DNA of 64,000 nucleotides from Streptomyces graminofaciens (GTDB taxonomy: Bacteria; Actinomycetota; Actinomycetes; Streptomycetales; Streptomycetaceae): assembly GCF_030294945.1 (NCBI RefSeq), contig NZ_AP018448.1:7222001-7286000 (forward strand). The letters run 5' to 3'. Positions 43,403-50,680 of this stretch are shown one piece after another. The notes beneath the pieces were generated by a model, which had not been told where the DNA came from, ran no database searches, and saw only the letters and a list, made by a program, of their open reading frames with translations. Position numbers and translations under genes: made by a program. Within the stretch, counting starts at the first letter, position 1. Each line of letters begins with the position of its first letter.

Positions 43403-43430
43403 AACGGCGGCCCCTGGGTGGGCCGCCGTT
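43403..43430. terminator. bidirectional hairpin terminator
   Basis: Perfect 11-bp arms AACGGCGGCCC / GGGCCGCCGTT with a 6-base loop, between the DUF317 gene (plus, ends 43280) and the convergent gene ending at 43444. Confidence 0.7.
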
Positions 43431-43443
43431 GGTGTGCGTACGG

Positions 43444-43836
43444 TCAGTTGTCTTCGTGCTCGGCGCGGTATTCGAGGCCGGTTCGTGCGGCGACGATCTT
43501 GACCAGGCGCTCGTACTCCGAGTAGTCCTCATCGGTCATGGTGGCGTAGATGTTGCTGCACAGGGAGCCGTCGGGGAGTTGGTCGACGTACTTCGTGAAC
43601 AGGTCGACGAGGGCCTTCTGCATCTCGTAGGTTTCACGCGCCCACTCTTACTCAAGCTGTCGCTGCGCGTGCGCGGCGGTGACCTCTGCCGGGGTAGCGG
43701 TGCAGATCAGGTCGTGCTCGGCCGTGGTGAAGGCGGTTCCATTGCGGCGATACAGGAGCGACCGGTCATCGCGGGGGGTGCTGTCCACTTTGGTGAGGAG
43801 GACGACGACGTTGGCGCGAACAGGGGGCTGGGGCAT
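43444..43836 (-). pseudogene. hypothetical protein interrupted by in-frame TAA
   Basis: From ATG 43836 the frame reads MPQPPVRANVVVLLTKVDST, PRDDRSLLYRRNGTAFTTAE and ends QRQLE at a TAA (43648-43650). The same frame then continues EWARETYEMQKALVDLFTKY, VDQLPDGSLCSNIYATMTDE and VKIVAARTGLEYRAE to TGA at 43444. The halves read as one ~130-aa protein split by a nonsense codon. Alternatively two short proteins are made, the second from an internal ATG (MQKALVDLF). Located just downstream of the relaxase gene on the same strand. Confidence 0.6.
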
Positions 43837-43903
43837 GGGCGGTTCCTTGTGCGGTGTTGTTGTGATCGGTGGCGGTGATGGTGGCGGCCGGGCGTAGGGG
43901 TGT

Positions 43904-45562
43904 TCAGCGCCGCCGGGTCTGGGGTTCCTGCGAGCGCGGAGCAGTGGGGTGGTCGGCGTTGGCCGCCTGGGCTCGTGGGCCGGGTGCGTGGCGTTCGCCG
44001 AGGCGGCGGATGCGCCAGGTCAGTGCGCGGGCGGGGCTGTGGGCGTCGTCCAGCGTGCGCTGGCTGAGGGCCCGGTCGAGGATCGCGGTCGCGTTGTGTC
44101 CGGCTGCTTCCGCCTGGGCGAGCACGGTGGCCAGGGCGTCCCAGGCGGAGTCGGCCAGGATGCGGTCGGCGTGTTCGGGGACCGCCTGCTGGAGCTGGTG
44201 GGCGTAGCGGCGCTGGATCTGAGGGCTGGGTGCCCTGCTGGCGAGGCCGGCCAGGACTGGTCCGGCGATCTGCGCGTACGCGGCCTGCAGGTGGATGAGG
44301 GTCTGCTCGGCTGCCGCCTGCTGTTGGGCGTGCTGGCGGATGCGGTGCCAGTGCATCGCGTAGGCGACCGCGGTGAGCGCGACGTCCAGCAGCATCGCCA
44401 GCCCGGCACCGTCCCCATGCCGTGCGGGATCCTTCCAGATCACCTGGACGCTGCGGCGCAGGACGCGGGAGCTGACGTGGTCGGCGGCGATGCGGGAGCG
44501 GGTGGCGCGCTCGAAGGCTACGGCGGCGTGTTCGAGTTCTGCACGCGCTGCGGGCGGGGCGGTTAGTGGGAGCAGGTCGAGTGCTCCGCCGAGTGCGGCC
44601 AACTGGCCCTGGGCCACTGCGTCGTCGCTGTGGGCCAGATGGTGGGGGATGCGTTCGGTGGCGGCGGTGGCCTGGTGCCACGGGTTGCCCGGCCGGATGG
44701 CCACGGGTTCGGGGCTGGTGGTGGCGAGGCGTTGGCGGATCTTGGGCAGGGAGAGGTCGCCGGCGAGGGTGGAGCCGGCGTAGAACACGGGCTCTCCTTT
44801 GTCGTTGGTGTCGCCGGGCAGGGCGAAGTTGCAGCCGAGCGCGTCGCCGGACGGACCGAGCTTCAGCCGCACGGTCACACCCGTTGCCTCAAGTAGGGCG
44901 AAGAACTCGGCCTCGGTGGAGGCGGCTGCCATCGCGCGGCGGACGCGTAGTCGCAGGATCTCGCGGAAGGTGGCGTCCTGGCCCAGGCGCCTGGCCTTGA
45001 AGTGCTCCTTGCTGGTGGGGCGTTTGGCAGCGGTGCCGTCGCCGGGCTTCAGTCGGCGGAGTCCGTAGTCGATTTCGATCTGGCGGGCTTCTTTCTGAAC
45101 GGCGCGTATGTCGTGGTCTCGGCGGGGGCGGCGGCCGTCCTGGCGGACGAGGGTGGCGGCGATGTGGATGTGGTCGTCGGCGTGGCGTACGGCCACCCAG
45201 CGGCAGGCTTCCGTGTCCCCGGTGGGTGCGATGCCGGCTGCTGCCACGATCCGGCGGGCGATCTCGGCCCACTGGTCGTCGGTCAGGATGGGGTCCTCGG
45301 GGGCGGCGCGGACCGGGCAGTGCCAGACGGTTGTCTTGGGTGCCCGGCGGCCGAGCATGGCCACCGGCTGGTCGAGCTGGGTGTGGAGCTGCTTCTCCAC
45401 CTCCTTGGGGTCGCGGTGAGGACTGCGTCCGGGGTCGGGGGCGAAGCCGTTCCAGGACGCCACCAGGTGCGGGGCGACGTGTTCGTTGGCGGTGCCCTTG
45501 CCGAAGAGGTAGGCGATCAGGCGGCGGGTGTCGCCCTGGCCGAGGATGATCTTCGGTATCAC
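43904..45562 (-). CDS. relaxase/mobilization nuclease
   Basis: 552 aa. N-terminal relaxase domain with the metal-binding histidine motif HADDHIHI (His127, His131, His133) and a probable catalytic tyrosine among the first residues (Tyr18). It nicks the transfer origin and covalently carries the strand during mobilization. The C-terminal ~250 aa are helical. It follows MobC by 4 bp, forming a mob operon. The start is at a GTG/ATA-rich context at 45562, with GTGAGCC upstream. The dense palindrome array at 46320-46640 upstream of mobC is the likely substrate region. No conjugation motor gene is seen. Confidence 0.92.
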   Translation of the reverse strand: MIPKIILGQGDTRRLIAYLFGKGTANEHVAPHLVASWNGFAPDPGRSPHRDPKEVEKQLHTQLDQPVAMLGRRAPKTTVWHCPVRAAPEDPILTDDQWAEIARRIVAAAGIAPTGDTEACRWVAVRHADDHIHIAATLVRQDGRRPRRDHDIRAVQKEARQIEIDYGLRRLKPGDGTAAKRPTSKEHFKARRLGQDATFREILRLRVRRAMAAASTEAEFFALLEATGVTVRLKLGPSGDALGCNFALPGDTNDKGEPVFYAGSTLAGDLSLPKIRQRLATTSPEPVAIRPGNPWHQATAATERIPHHLAHSDDAVAQGQLAALGGALDLLPLTAPPAARAELEHAAVAFERATRSRIAADHVSSRVLRRSVQVIWKDPARHGDGAGLAMLLDVALTAVAYAMHWHRIRQHAQQQAAAEQTLIHLQAAYAQIAGPVLAGLASRAPSPQIQRRYAHQLQQAVPEHADRILADSAWDALATVLAQAEAAGHNATAILDRALSQRTLDDAHSPARALTWRIRRLGERHAPGPRAQAANADHPTAPRSQEPQTRRR

Positions 45563-45566
45563 CGGC

Positions 45567-46169
45567 TCACCGCCCCTCTACGACCTGGGCGACTGCGGTG
45601 TCGACGGCGGCGATGGCTGCTTCGATGCGCGCCAGGAGGCGGAGGACGGTGTCGGGCTGGGGCCAGGCGCCGTCCTTGTGGAGGTGCCAGGTGAGCTGGT
45701 TGAGGTTGTTGCCGACTCCGCCGAGCTGTCTGTTGGTGGCCAGTAGCGCCTTGACCATGGCGCGGTAGTCGGCGACCGCGGCCGATGGGTCCTCGGTGCG
45801 GGCGGCGGCCAGGGATGCCTCGGCGACGTAACCGCCGATCGGCATACGGCTGATGTCGGCGGCGCGTGCGAGTTCGGCGAACTCGCTGTCGCTGTAGCGG
45901 GGATGGACGCGGCGCTCACGCAGACGCTGCTGACGCATTCGGCGACGCGGAGCGGACGGCTGCACGGGGTGCGACGACGACGTGGTCTCGCCCCCTGTCT
46001 CGGTCGGTCCCCCCGGGCCGGCAGACTCCGGCGCCCCTGCGCCGGATGCCTCCGTCTCCCCCGGGGCGGGGGCCGGGTAAGGACTCCTTACCCGACAACT
46101 TGCTGCGCGGTTGTCCGGGGCGGTGGGGGTCTCCTGCCGGTTGGTGACTTCGTGGTGTCGGTCGTGCAC
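45567..46169 (-). CDS. MobC-like plasmid mobilization relaxosome protein
   Basis: 200 aa from GTG 46169 with CGGAG 8 bases upstream. The N-terminal ~75 residues are Pro/Gly/Ser/Thr-rich and disordered. Residues about 80-200 are the MobC domain, starting with basic RRRMRQQRLRERRVHPRYSD, a ribbon-helix-helix-like DNA-binding part, and containing ATNRQLGGVGNNLNQLTWHL, the hallmark. It binds the transfer origin and assists the relaxase encoded immediately downstream. Confidence 0.88.
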   Translation of the reverse strand: MHDRHHEVTNRQETPTAPDNRAASCRVRSPYPAPAPGETEASGAGAPESAGPGGPTETGGETTSSSHPVQPSAPRRRMRQQRLRERRVHPRYSDSEFAELARAADISRMPIGGYVAEASLAAARTEDPSAAVADYRAMVKALLATNRQLGGVGNNLNQLTWHLHKDGAWPQPDTVLRLLARIEAAIAAVDTAVAQVVEGR

Positions 46170-46321
46170 GTGTGGTTCTCCGAGGGTGTGGTCGGTAGGG
46201 GAGCTGAGCCGCCGAAGCGTCGAGCGCTGGCAGATGAGGCCAGTGGCCGAAGCAGTGCGACGGTTGTGGGAGCTGCGGTAGACGCCGTCAGGGGCAGGGC
46301 TGTGTGGCTGGCGAGGAGTGC

Positions 46322-46642
46322 AACGGGGACCGGTCCCCAAGCGCTGCGGCACACGGTCCCCATACAACGGGGGACGGGATGCGCCGCTCATCGGGGACGG
46401 TCCCCCTGACACGTCGTCACGGGGACCGTCCCGTTCCGCTGCACGGTCCCGGTCCCCGCGGGGACCGAAGAGGCTGCCGTGGGGGACGGTCCCGGTTACC
46501 GGGGACGCTTCAGGGGACCGACATAAAGGCCCTCTGAGCTGCATGTTCTGCGGGACCGGTCCCCGACAGCCGTCACACGGTCCCCGGGACGCGGTCCCCC
46601 AAGCGCTCGTCGGGACCGTGTACGACCGGTTGGGGACCGGGC
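46322..46642. repeat. dense GGGAC/GTCCC palindrome array (candidate oriT or iteron region)
   Basis: In 320 bp I count about 22 copies of GGGAC on one strand or the other, many paired into palindromes. Examples are GGGGACCGGTCCCC (46325-46338), GGGGACGGTCCCC (46393-46405), CGGTCCCCGCGGGGACCG (46450-46467) and CGGGACCGGTCCCC (46551-46564). The array fills the gap between the zinc-finger gene and mobC, where a transfer origin is usually found. No gene is visible in the gap. Confidence 0.8.
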
Positions 46643-46688
46643 CGTTCCCAGCCCACGCAACTGCCGCGAGGAGCGAAACGGGACGGCG

Positions 46689-47378
46689 TCACGCTGCTCG
46701 GTGTCGGTCCATCCGGGCAGCGGCGAGGTCGACGCGCGACGGATGGGGAGTGGCACGTACGGCATTGCCCCGGGCGGTTCCGTCAGGGCTCGCCCTGCGT
46801 TGACGGCACGGGGAGCCCACGGCCGCGTGGCACCAGTCGCACCGCACGCCGAGCGCGTCCGGGACGCCCGCGGCGATGGCGGTCTCGCGTGCGGCGCGGG
46901 CCGGACGGTAGCGGGCGAGCTCGGCGCGTACGGCCGGCGGGATGCACGACCCGACCTCGCGCAGGCGCTCCTCCACGTCGCGAGGCCGGCCACCGCTGGC
47001 GATGTGCCGGTACGTCGAAGGGGCGGTCACCCCGGTGGCGACAGCGTTCCGGGACCGGAGCAGCTCGGCACGCCAGGCGACCGGGTCGTCCGGGTCGGCG
47101 GCTGGAGTGGGGTCGGTGTGCCGATCGAGGCGGTCGCGTCGGTGGGCACGCCATCTGCGGACGACGTCCACGGGCAGGATCGGGTACGGCGAGTCGAGGA
47201 CGTGCGACCGTATCGCCTCGCGGACGTCCCAGCCGTGAGCGGTGGCGAAGGGCACGTCGTCGAGCAGCTCCAGCCACTGGGCGATCTGGTCACGGGCCTC
47301 GCCCGTGCCGGCGCGGATGGTGCGGGGGTCGAGGCGCCCGACGTAGGCGAGGACAGCGGCGACTTCACGTCGGTCCAA
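46689..47378 (-). CDS. phage/plasmid-type zinc-finger DNA-binding protein
   Basis: 229 aa, probable TTG start at 47378 overlapping the upstream stop (47365). The N-terminal half is helical (REVAAVLAYVGRLDPRTIRA, then an RRWRAHRRDRLDRH basic stretch). The C-terminus has the zinc knuckle CDWCHAAVGSPCRQ followed by TPHPSRVDLAAARM. This is the pattern of actinobacterial mobile-element zinc fingers (C-x2-C...C...H-P-S-R). Likely a DNA-binding protein acting with the HTH protein upstream in replication or maintenance of the element. The target may be the adjacent GGGAC array (inference). Confidence 0.75.
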   Translation of the reverse strand: MDRREVAAVLAYVGRLDPRTIRAGTGEARDQIAQWLELLDDVPFATAHGWDVREAIRSHVLDSPYPILPVDVVRRWRAHRRDRLDRHTDPTPAADPDDPVAWRAELLRSRNAVATGVTAPSTYRHIASGGRPRDVEERLREVGSCIPPAVRAELARYRPARAARETAIAAGVPDALGVRCDWCHAAVGSPCRQRRASPDGTARGNAVRATPHPSRVDLAAARMDRHRAA

Positions 47379-48243
47379 GGGCGGGATACTCCGTTCCGGT
47401 CGGTTCGTCGAGGGCGGCGAGCAGGGCGGCCATGTGCGCTTCGGAGCGCGTCATGCCCGTGGCCGTGGCCGTGGTGTGGGTCCCGTGGGTGCCGCCGGGT
47501 AGGGCGTAGAGAGTGGGGCGTCCAGGGGCGGGGGTGTGTTCCCGGGCGATCCACGCGCGCCAGTCGGTGGCCCACGCGGCGGCGGTGCGGGGCGCCCATG
47601 GAGCCCGGTAGGCGCGCCACTTCTCGTCGGCTGCGTGCAGGGCGTGCTCGCCGAGTCGGTCGAGGTGGCCGCCGCGCTGGAGCCAGGCACGGGCGTCGTC
47701 GTCGATCTGCCATTCGAGCGCGGAGATGAGCGGGGTAGAGCTGCTGCTCTTACCGTTCACCTTCGGTTCTCTTCTGTTCTGGGGGCCGGAATCCGCACCC
47801 CCACCGGGTCGGATTCCGTACTCCCTGGGGGTCGGATTTCGTTCCCCGGGGTCGGAATCCGCTCCCCCCTCGACATGCTCGGCAGGGCCGGATTCAGGCC
47901 CCCCGAGGGTCGGAATCCGATCCCCCCGCGGGGCCGCATTCCGGTCCCCCTCCTCGGCCTGATCGGCGAGGAACCGGGCGGCGACCGGAAGGACGTAGTA
48001 CGTCTCTCCCCGTGGCCCCTTGCGGTCGGGGAGCTGCACCAGCTCGCCGCTGGCGATCAACTTCGCCAGGGCGTCGCGTACGGCGGTGCGGGACGCGTTG
48101 GCGCGCTTCATGAGGGTGGGCACGGACGCGTACGCGACGCAGTGCCGGTCACGGCACCGGTCGGCGATCAGGGCGAGGACCATGCGGGCGGTGCCCTTGC
48201 TGCGGCTGTGGTCCCACACCCATTCGCGGGCGTCGTAGCTCAT
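47365..48243 (-). CDS. winged-helix replication-initiator-like protein of mobile element
   Basis: 292 aa from ATG 48243. The N-terminal winged helix (about 1-90) has SKGTARMVLALIADRCRDRH, SVPTLMKRANASRTAVRDAL and GELVQLPDRKGPRGETYYVL, as in plasmid and ICE replication or helix-turn-helix proteins. A low-complexity Gly/Pro/Glu-rich linker (about 95-160) is encoded by seven DNA repeats (47787-47943). The C-terminal ~110 aa are helical (LQRGGHLDRLGEHALHAADE). Overlaps the zinc-finger gene by 14 bases. It probably binds the repeats in its own gene to start replication of the excised element; that is inference. Confidence 0.75.
   Translation of the reverse strand: MSYDAREWVWDHSRSKGTARMVLALIADRCRDRHCVAYASVPTLMKRANASRTAVRDALAKLIASGELVQLPDRKGPRGETYYVLPVAARFLADQAEEGDRNAAPRGDRIPTLGGPESGPAEHVEGGADSDPGERNPTPREYGIRPGGGADSGPQNRREPKVNGKSSSSTPLISALEWQIDDDARAWLQRGGHLDRLGEHALHAADEKWRAYRAPWAPRTAAAWATDWRAWIAREHTPAPGRPTLYALPGGTHGTHTTATATGMTRSEAHMAALLAALDEPTGTEYPALGPT
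47787..47943. repeat. seven iteron-like repeats inside the HTH gene
   Basis: Near-palindromic cores CGGAATCCG/CGGATTCCG start at 47787, 47810, 47833 (CGGATTTCG), 47853, 47889 (CGGATTCAG), 47911 and 47935 (CGCATTCCG). Each is flanked by GGG on the left and CCCC on the right. Start-to-start spacings are 23, 23, 20, 36, 22 and 24 bp. Most are not multiples of three, so the coding frame changes from repeat to repeat and the conservation must be at DNA level. Confidence 0.85.
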
Positions 48244-48674
48244 CGGGCGGCGGCTCCTAGGTCAGGACGGAGAGGTGCGATCGACCCTCGTCGGGCGGTG
48301 CACAGGGAGGGGGTTGCATACAGCCCCGGTCCGAAGCGGGAGGGCTGGTGGCGTCGTATAGCCAAGACAGCCACACCCCTGCCACACAAGTCCAGCATTC
48401 CGCCGGGAAATCAGACAGCTGACGGCGAACGTGTGCTGCGAGGCAGGAACAAAACCATAAACCCGGATCGCCGGTTGCCGAAATAATGCACCGTCAGGTG
48501 AAGCCAGAAGTATCACTTCGAGAACCCGTTGACTCCTGCTGAGAGTGCAAGCTACAACACAACACCCCACGTCAGAGCATGCCATCGGGCTGGAGAAGAC
48601 GCCGCCAACCGGATACTCGGAACCCAGCCCAGAGGTAAGCCCCGCCCGTTCGCCGGGCGCAACATAGCCGACGA
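48244..48674. other. intergenic control region between rep-like and XRE genes
   Basis: About 430 bp of unusually A/T-rich DNA for this window, between divergent genes. It contains single half-sites CGCCGGTT (48469) and AACCGG (48607) matching the palindrome at 48675, and one possible promoter (48529-48558). No reading frame here looks like a real gene. Confidence 0.5.
48529..48558 (+). promoter_or_regulatory. possible vegetative promoter for XRE/xis/int genes
   Basis: TTGACT (48529-48534), 18-bp spacer, TACAAC (48553-48558), about 160 bp before the XRE gene. It fits a sigma-70/HrdB pattern moderately well. Confidence 0.35.
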
Positions 48675-48697
48675 TCGCCGGTTAACCAAACCGGCGA
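48675..48697. promoter_or_regulatory. operator palindrome before XRE gene
   Basis: Perfect 9-bp arms TCGCCGGTT / AACCGGCGA separated by AACCA, placed directly before the coding region of the XRE protein. This is the position expected for autoregulation by that protein. Confidence 0.65.
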
Positions 48698-48718
48698 ATG
48701 GAAGCTACAAATGGAGCC

Positions 48719-48976
48719 ATGGCAGCACGATCCCTGGAAATCGGACCGGCCGGAATACGGACCGCCCGCACCATCGAAATTCTCCGCACCGAACGCGGCC
48801 TCGCCCAGCGCGAGCTCGCCGCCCGCGTCACCGCCCTCGGCCGTCCGATGACCAACACGATGCTGTCCCGCATCGAACGCGCCCAGCGCCGCTGTGACAT
48901 CGACGACCTCGTCGCCCTCGCCCAGGCTCTCCGGGTCTCGCCCCTGGCCCTCCTCCATGGGATCCGCGCCGCGTAG
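48719..48976 (+). CDS. XRE-family helix-turn-helix regulator of mobile element
   Basis: 85 aa from ATG 48719; ATG 48698 would add seven residues but lies immediately after the operator palindrome, so 48719 is preferred. Helix-turn-helix covers most of the protein: TIEILRTERGLAQRELAARV, NTMLSRIERAQRRCDIDDLV, ALAQALRVSPLALLHG. Small XRE proteins next to xis-int commonly repress excision or replication genes of Streptomyces integrative elements. It is divergent from the rep-like gene at 48243 and co-directional with xis (49118). Confidence 0.85.
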   Translation: MAARSLEIGPAGIRTARTIEILRTERGLAQRELAARVTALGRPMTNTMLSRIERAQRRCDIDDLVALAQALRVSPLALLHGIRAA

Positions 48977-49117
48977 TTCCAGGCGACGCCCGCCGAACGG
49001 CCTGCCACACCGCACCACCCCGAGTAAAGGACCCACCGCCCTTGCGCCGACCCGCAATACCCCCTGCCCTTCCCCGCTCCCAACGCACCGCCCACACCGC
49101 TCAGGAGGTGACCGCGA

Positions 49118-49330
49118 ATGGCTGACCGCCTCCTGACCGTGGCCGAGGCCGGCGAAATGCTCGGCACGGGCGACCGCTTCGTCCGCCGCCTGATCGCCGA
49201 GCGCCGCATCCGCTACGTGAAGCTCGGCCGCCCGGTACGCATCCCCGAGAGCGCGATCACCGAGTACGTCGAGGCGCGCACCGTCGAGCCGGTCCGCCGC
49301 ATCCGTGCCCGCTACGGGAAGGCGGCCTGA
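49118..49330 (+). CDS. excisionase (MerR-like helix-turn-helix, Xis)
   Basis: 70-aa excisionase-family protein: RLLTVAEAGEMLGTGDRFVR, RLIAERRIRYVKLGRPVRIP, ESAITEYVEART. This is the winged MerR-like DNA-binding fold that binds the attachment site and directs the integrase to excision. ATG 49118 follows CAGGAGGTGACC. Its stop overlaps the integrase start (TGATGG at 49328-49330), giving coupled translation. Confidence 0.93.
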   Translation: MADRLLTVAEAGEMLGTGDRFVRRLIAERRIRYVKLGRPVRIPESAITEYVEARTVEPVRRIRARYGKAA

Positions 49331-50481
49331 TGGCGGCACGCAAGCCGCAGCGGCGGCGCGAGTTCGGCACGGCACGCAAGCTCGCCTCCGGCCGATGGCA
49401 GGCCCGCTACCTCGGACCGGACGGCCAACGGCACAAAGCACCGGAGACGTTCGAGACCAAGTCTGACGCCCAGGACTGGCTCAACCTCGTCCGCGCTGAC
49501 ATTGAGCGCAGCACATGGCGCGACCCGGACGCCGGAGCAGTCAACTTCGAGAAGTACACACTCCGTTGGCTGGAGGAACGCGGCCTGGCTCCCACCACCG
49601 TCGACCGCTACGACGGACTGCTCCGCCTCCACATCCTGCCGACCTTCGGCGGCAAGAACCTGGACGAGATCACCCCGCCCTCCGTCCGCACGTGGCGCGC
49701 CGACCGCCTGAAGGCGACCGGCGCCACCACGGTCGCCAAGTCGTACCGCTTGCTGAAGTCCATCCTTCAGACCGCAGTCGACGACGATCTCCTCCGCAAC
49801 AACCCATGCCGCATCAAGGGCGCCGGCAAGGAGGAGGCCGACGAACGTCCCACCGCCGCCATCGAGCAGGTCTTCGACCTCGCCGACGCCATGGGACCGC
49901 GCTGGCGCCTGATGGTCCTGCTGGGCGCCTTCGCTTCCCTCCGCCCGGAGGAGCTGGCTGAACTACGCCGTCACAGTGTCGATCTCGACGAATGCTCCCT
50001 GCGCGTCACACAGGCTTCGCCGGAGCTGACGAACGGCAGGCGAGTCACCGGCGACCCCAAGACCCGGGCGGGTAAGCGCACCGTCTACCTGCCGGACTTC
50101 CTGCTCCCGGAGCTGCGCCGCCACCTGCAGTGGTTCGCCGAGAAGGGACCGGACGGCCTCCTCTTCATCGGGGAGAAGGGCGCCCCTTTCCGCCGCTCGA
50201 CCTTCGGCCGCAAATGGCGCAAGGCGAGGACCAAGGTCGGCATGCCGGACAACTTCCGCTTCTACGATCTCCGCCACACCGGCAACACCCTCGCCGCCGA
50301 CACAGGCGCCAAGCTGAAGGACCTCATGGTCCGCGCCGGCCAGTCCTCGGAGCGGGCTCAGCTGATCTACCAGCACTCGACGGCGAAGCACCAGCGGAGG
50401 CTGGCACAAGGCATCGACGCCGAGGTACGGCAGCAGTTGCGAAGCCCTGACGCTGAGGGGCAGCACGCCGAGGAAGCGTGA
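49330..50481 (+). CDS. tyrosine recombinase (site-specific integrase)
   Basis: 383 aa. N-terminal AP2-like arm-binding domain (GRWQARYLGPDGQRHKAPET, FETKSDAQDWL), SAM-like core-binding domain (about 75-160), and catalytic domain. The first catalytic Arg is Arg205 (FASLRPEELAELR). The box II motif is FYDLRHTGNTLAA with Arg315, where Tyr312 stands at the usual His of HxxR. The nucleophile is Tyr347 (LIYQHST). It integrates and excises the element, usually at a tRNA 3' end for this pSAM2-like family. The last gene of the xis-int pair; an imperfect hairpin follows at 50491. Confidence 0.95.
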   Translation: MAARKPQRRREFGTARKLASGRWQARYLGPDGQRHKAPETFETKSDAQDWLNLVRADIERSTWRDPDAGAVNFEKYTLRWLEERGLAPTTVDRYDGLLRLHILPTFGGKNLDEITPPSVRTWRADRLKATGATTVAKSYRLLKSILQTAVDDDLLRNNPCRIKGAGKEEADERPTAAIEQVFDLADAMGPRWRLMVLLGAFASLRPEELAELRRHSVDLDECSLRVTQASPELTNGRRVTGDPKTRAGKRTVYLPDFLLPELRRHLQWFAEKGPDGLLFIGEKGAPFRRSTFGRKWRKARTKVGMPDNFRFYDLRHTGNTLAADTGAKLKDLMVRAGQSSERAQLIYQHSTAKHQRRLAQGIDAEVRQQLRSPDAEGQHAEEA

Positions 50482-50490
50482 CAACCGTGA

Positions 50491-50535
50491 CCGTACGGAT
50501 CCCAGTTGGACAGGTCCTGGCCGGGGTCCGTACGG
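50491..50535. terminator. inverted repeat after integrase gene
   Basis: CCGTACGGATCCC (50491-50503) and GGGGTCCGTACGG (50523-50535) pair with one mismatch over 13 bp, with a 19-base loop, 10 bp after the int stop. It could be a terminator or an integrase arm site; the rest of the gap to 50680 shows no gene. Confidence 0.5.
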
Positions 50536-50680
50536 CAGTAGCCGCTCCGTGACAGCCTCTGCAGCACCGTGCGCCCCTCGTGCCCCCTTGAGGGTTGGCC
50601 TCGGTTGAGATCAGCTTTCCCTGTATGTACTGACAGGGGAGTTGAGGTCGGCCTTGGCCGACCCTTCTGGAGGGGGAACG

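Noticed and set aside
49330..50481. Integrase considered inactive because of Tyr at the HxxR histidine
   Set aside because: Tyr at this position occurs in related Streptomyces integrases as far as I recall, and Arg205, Arg315 and Tyr347 are intact.
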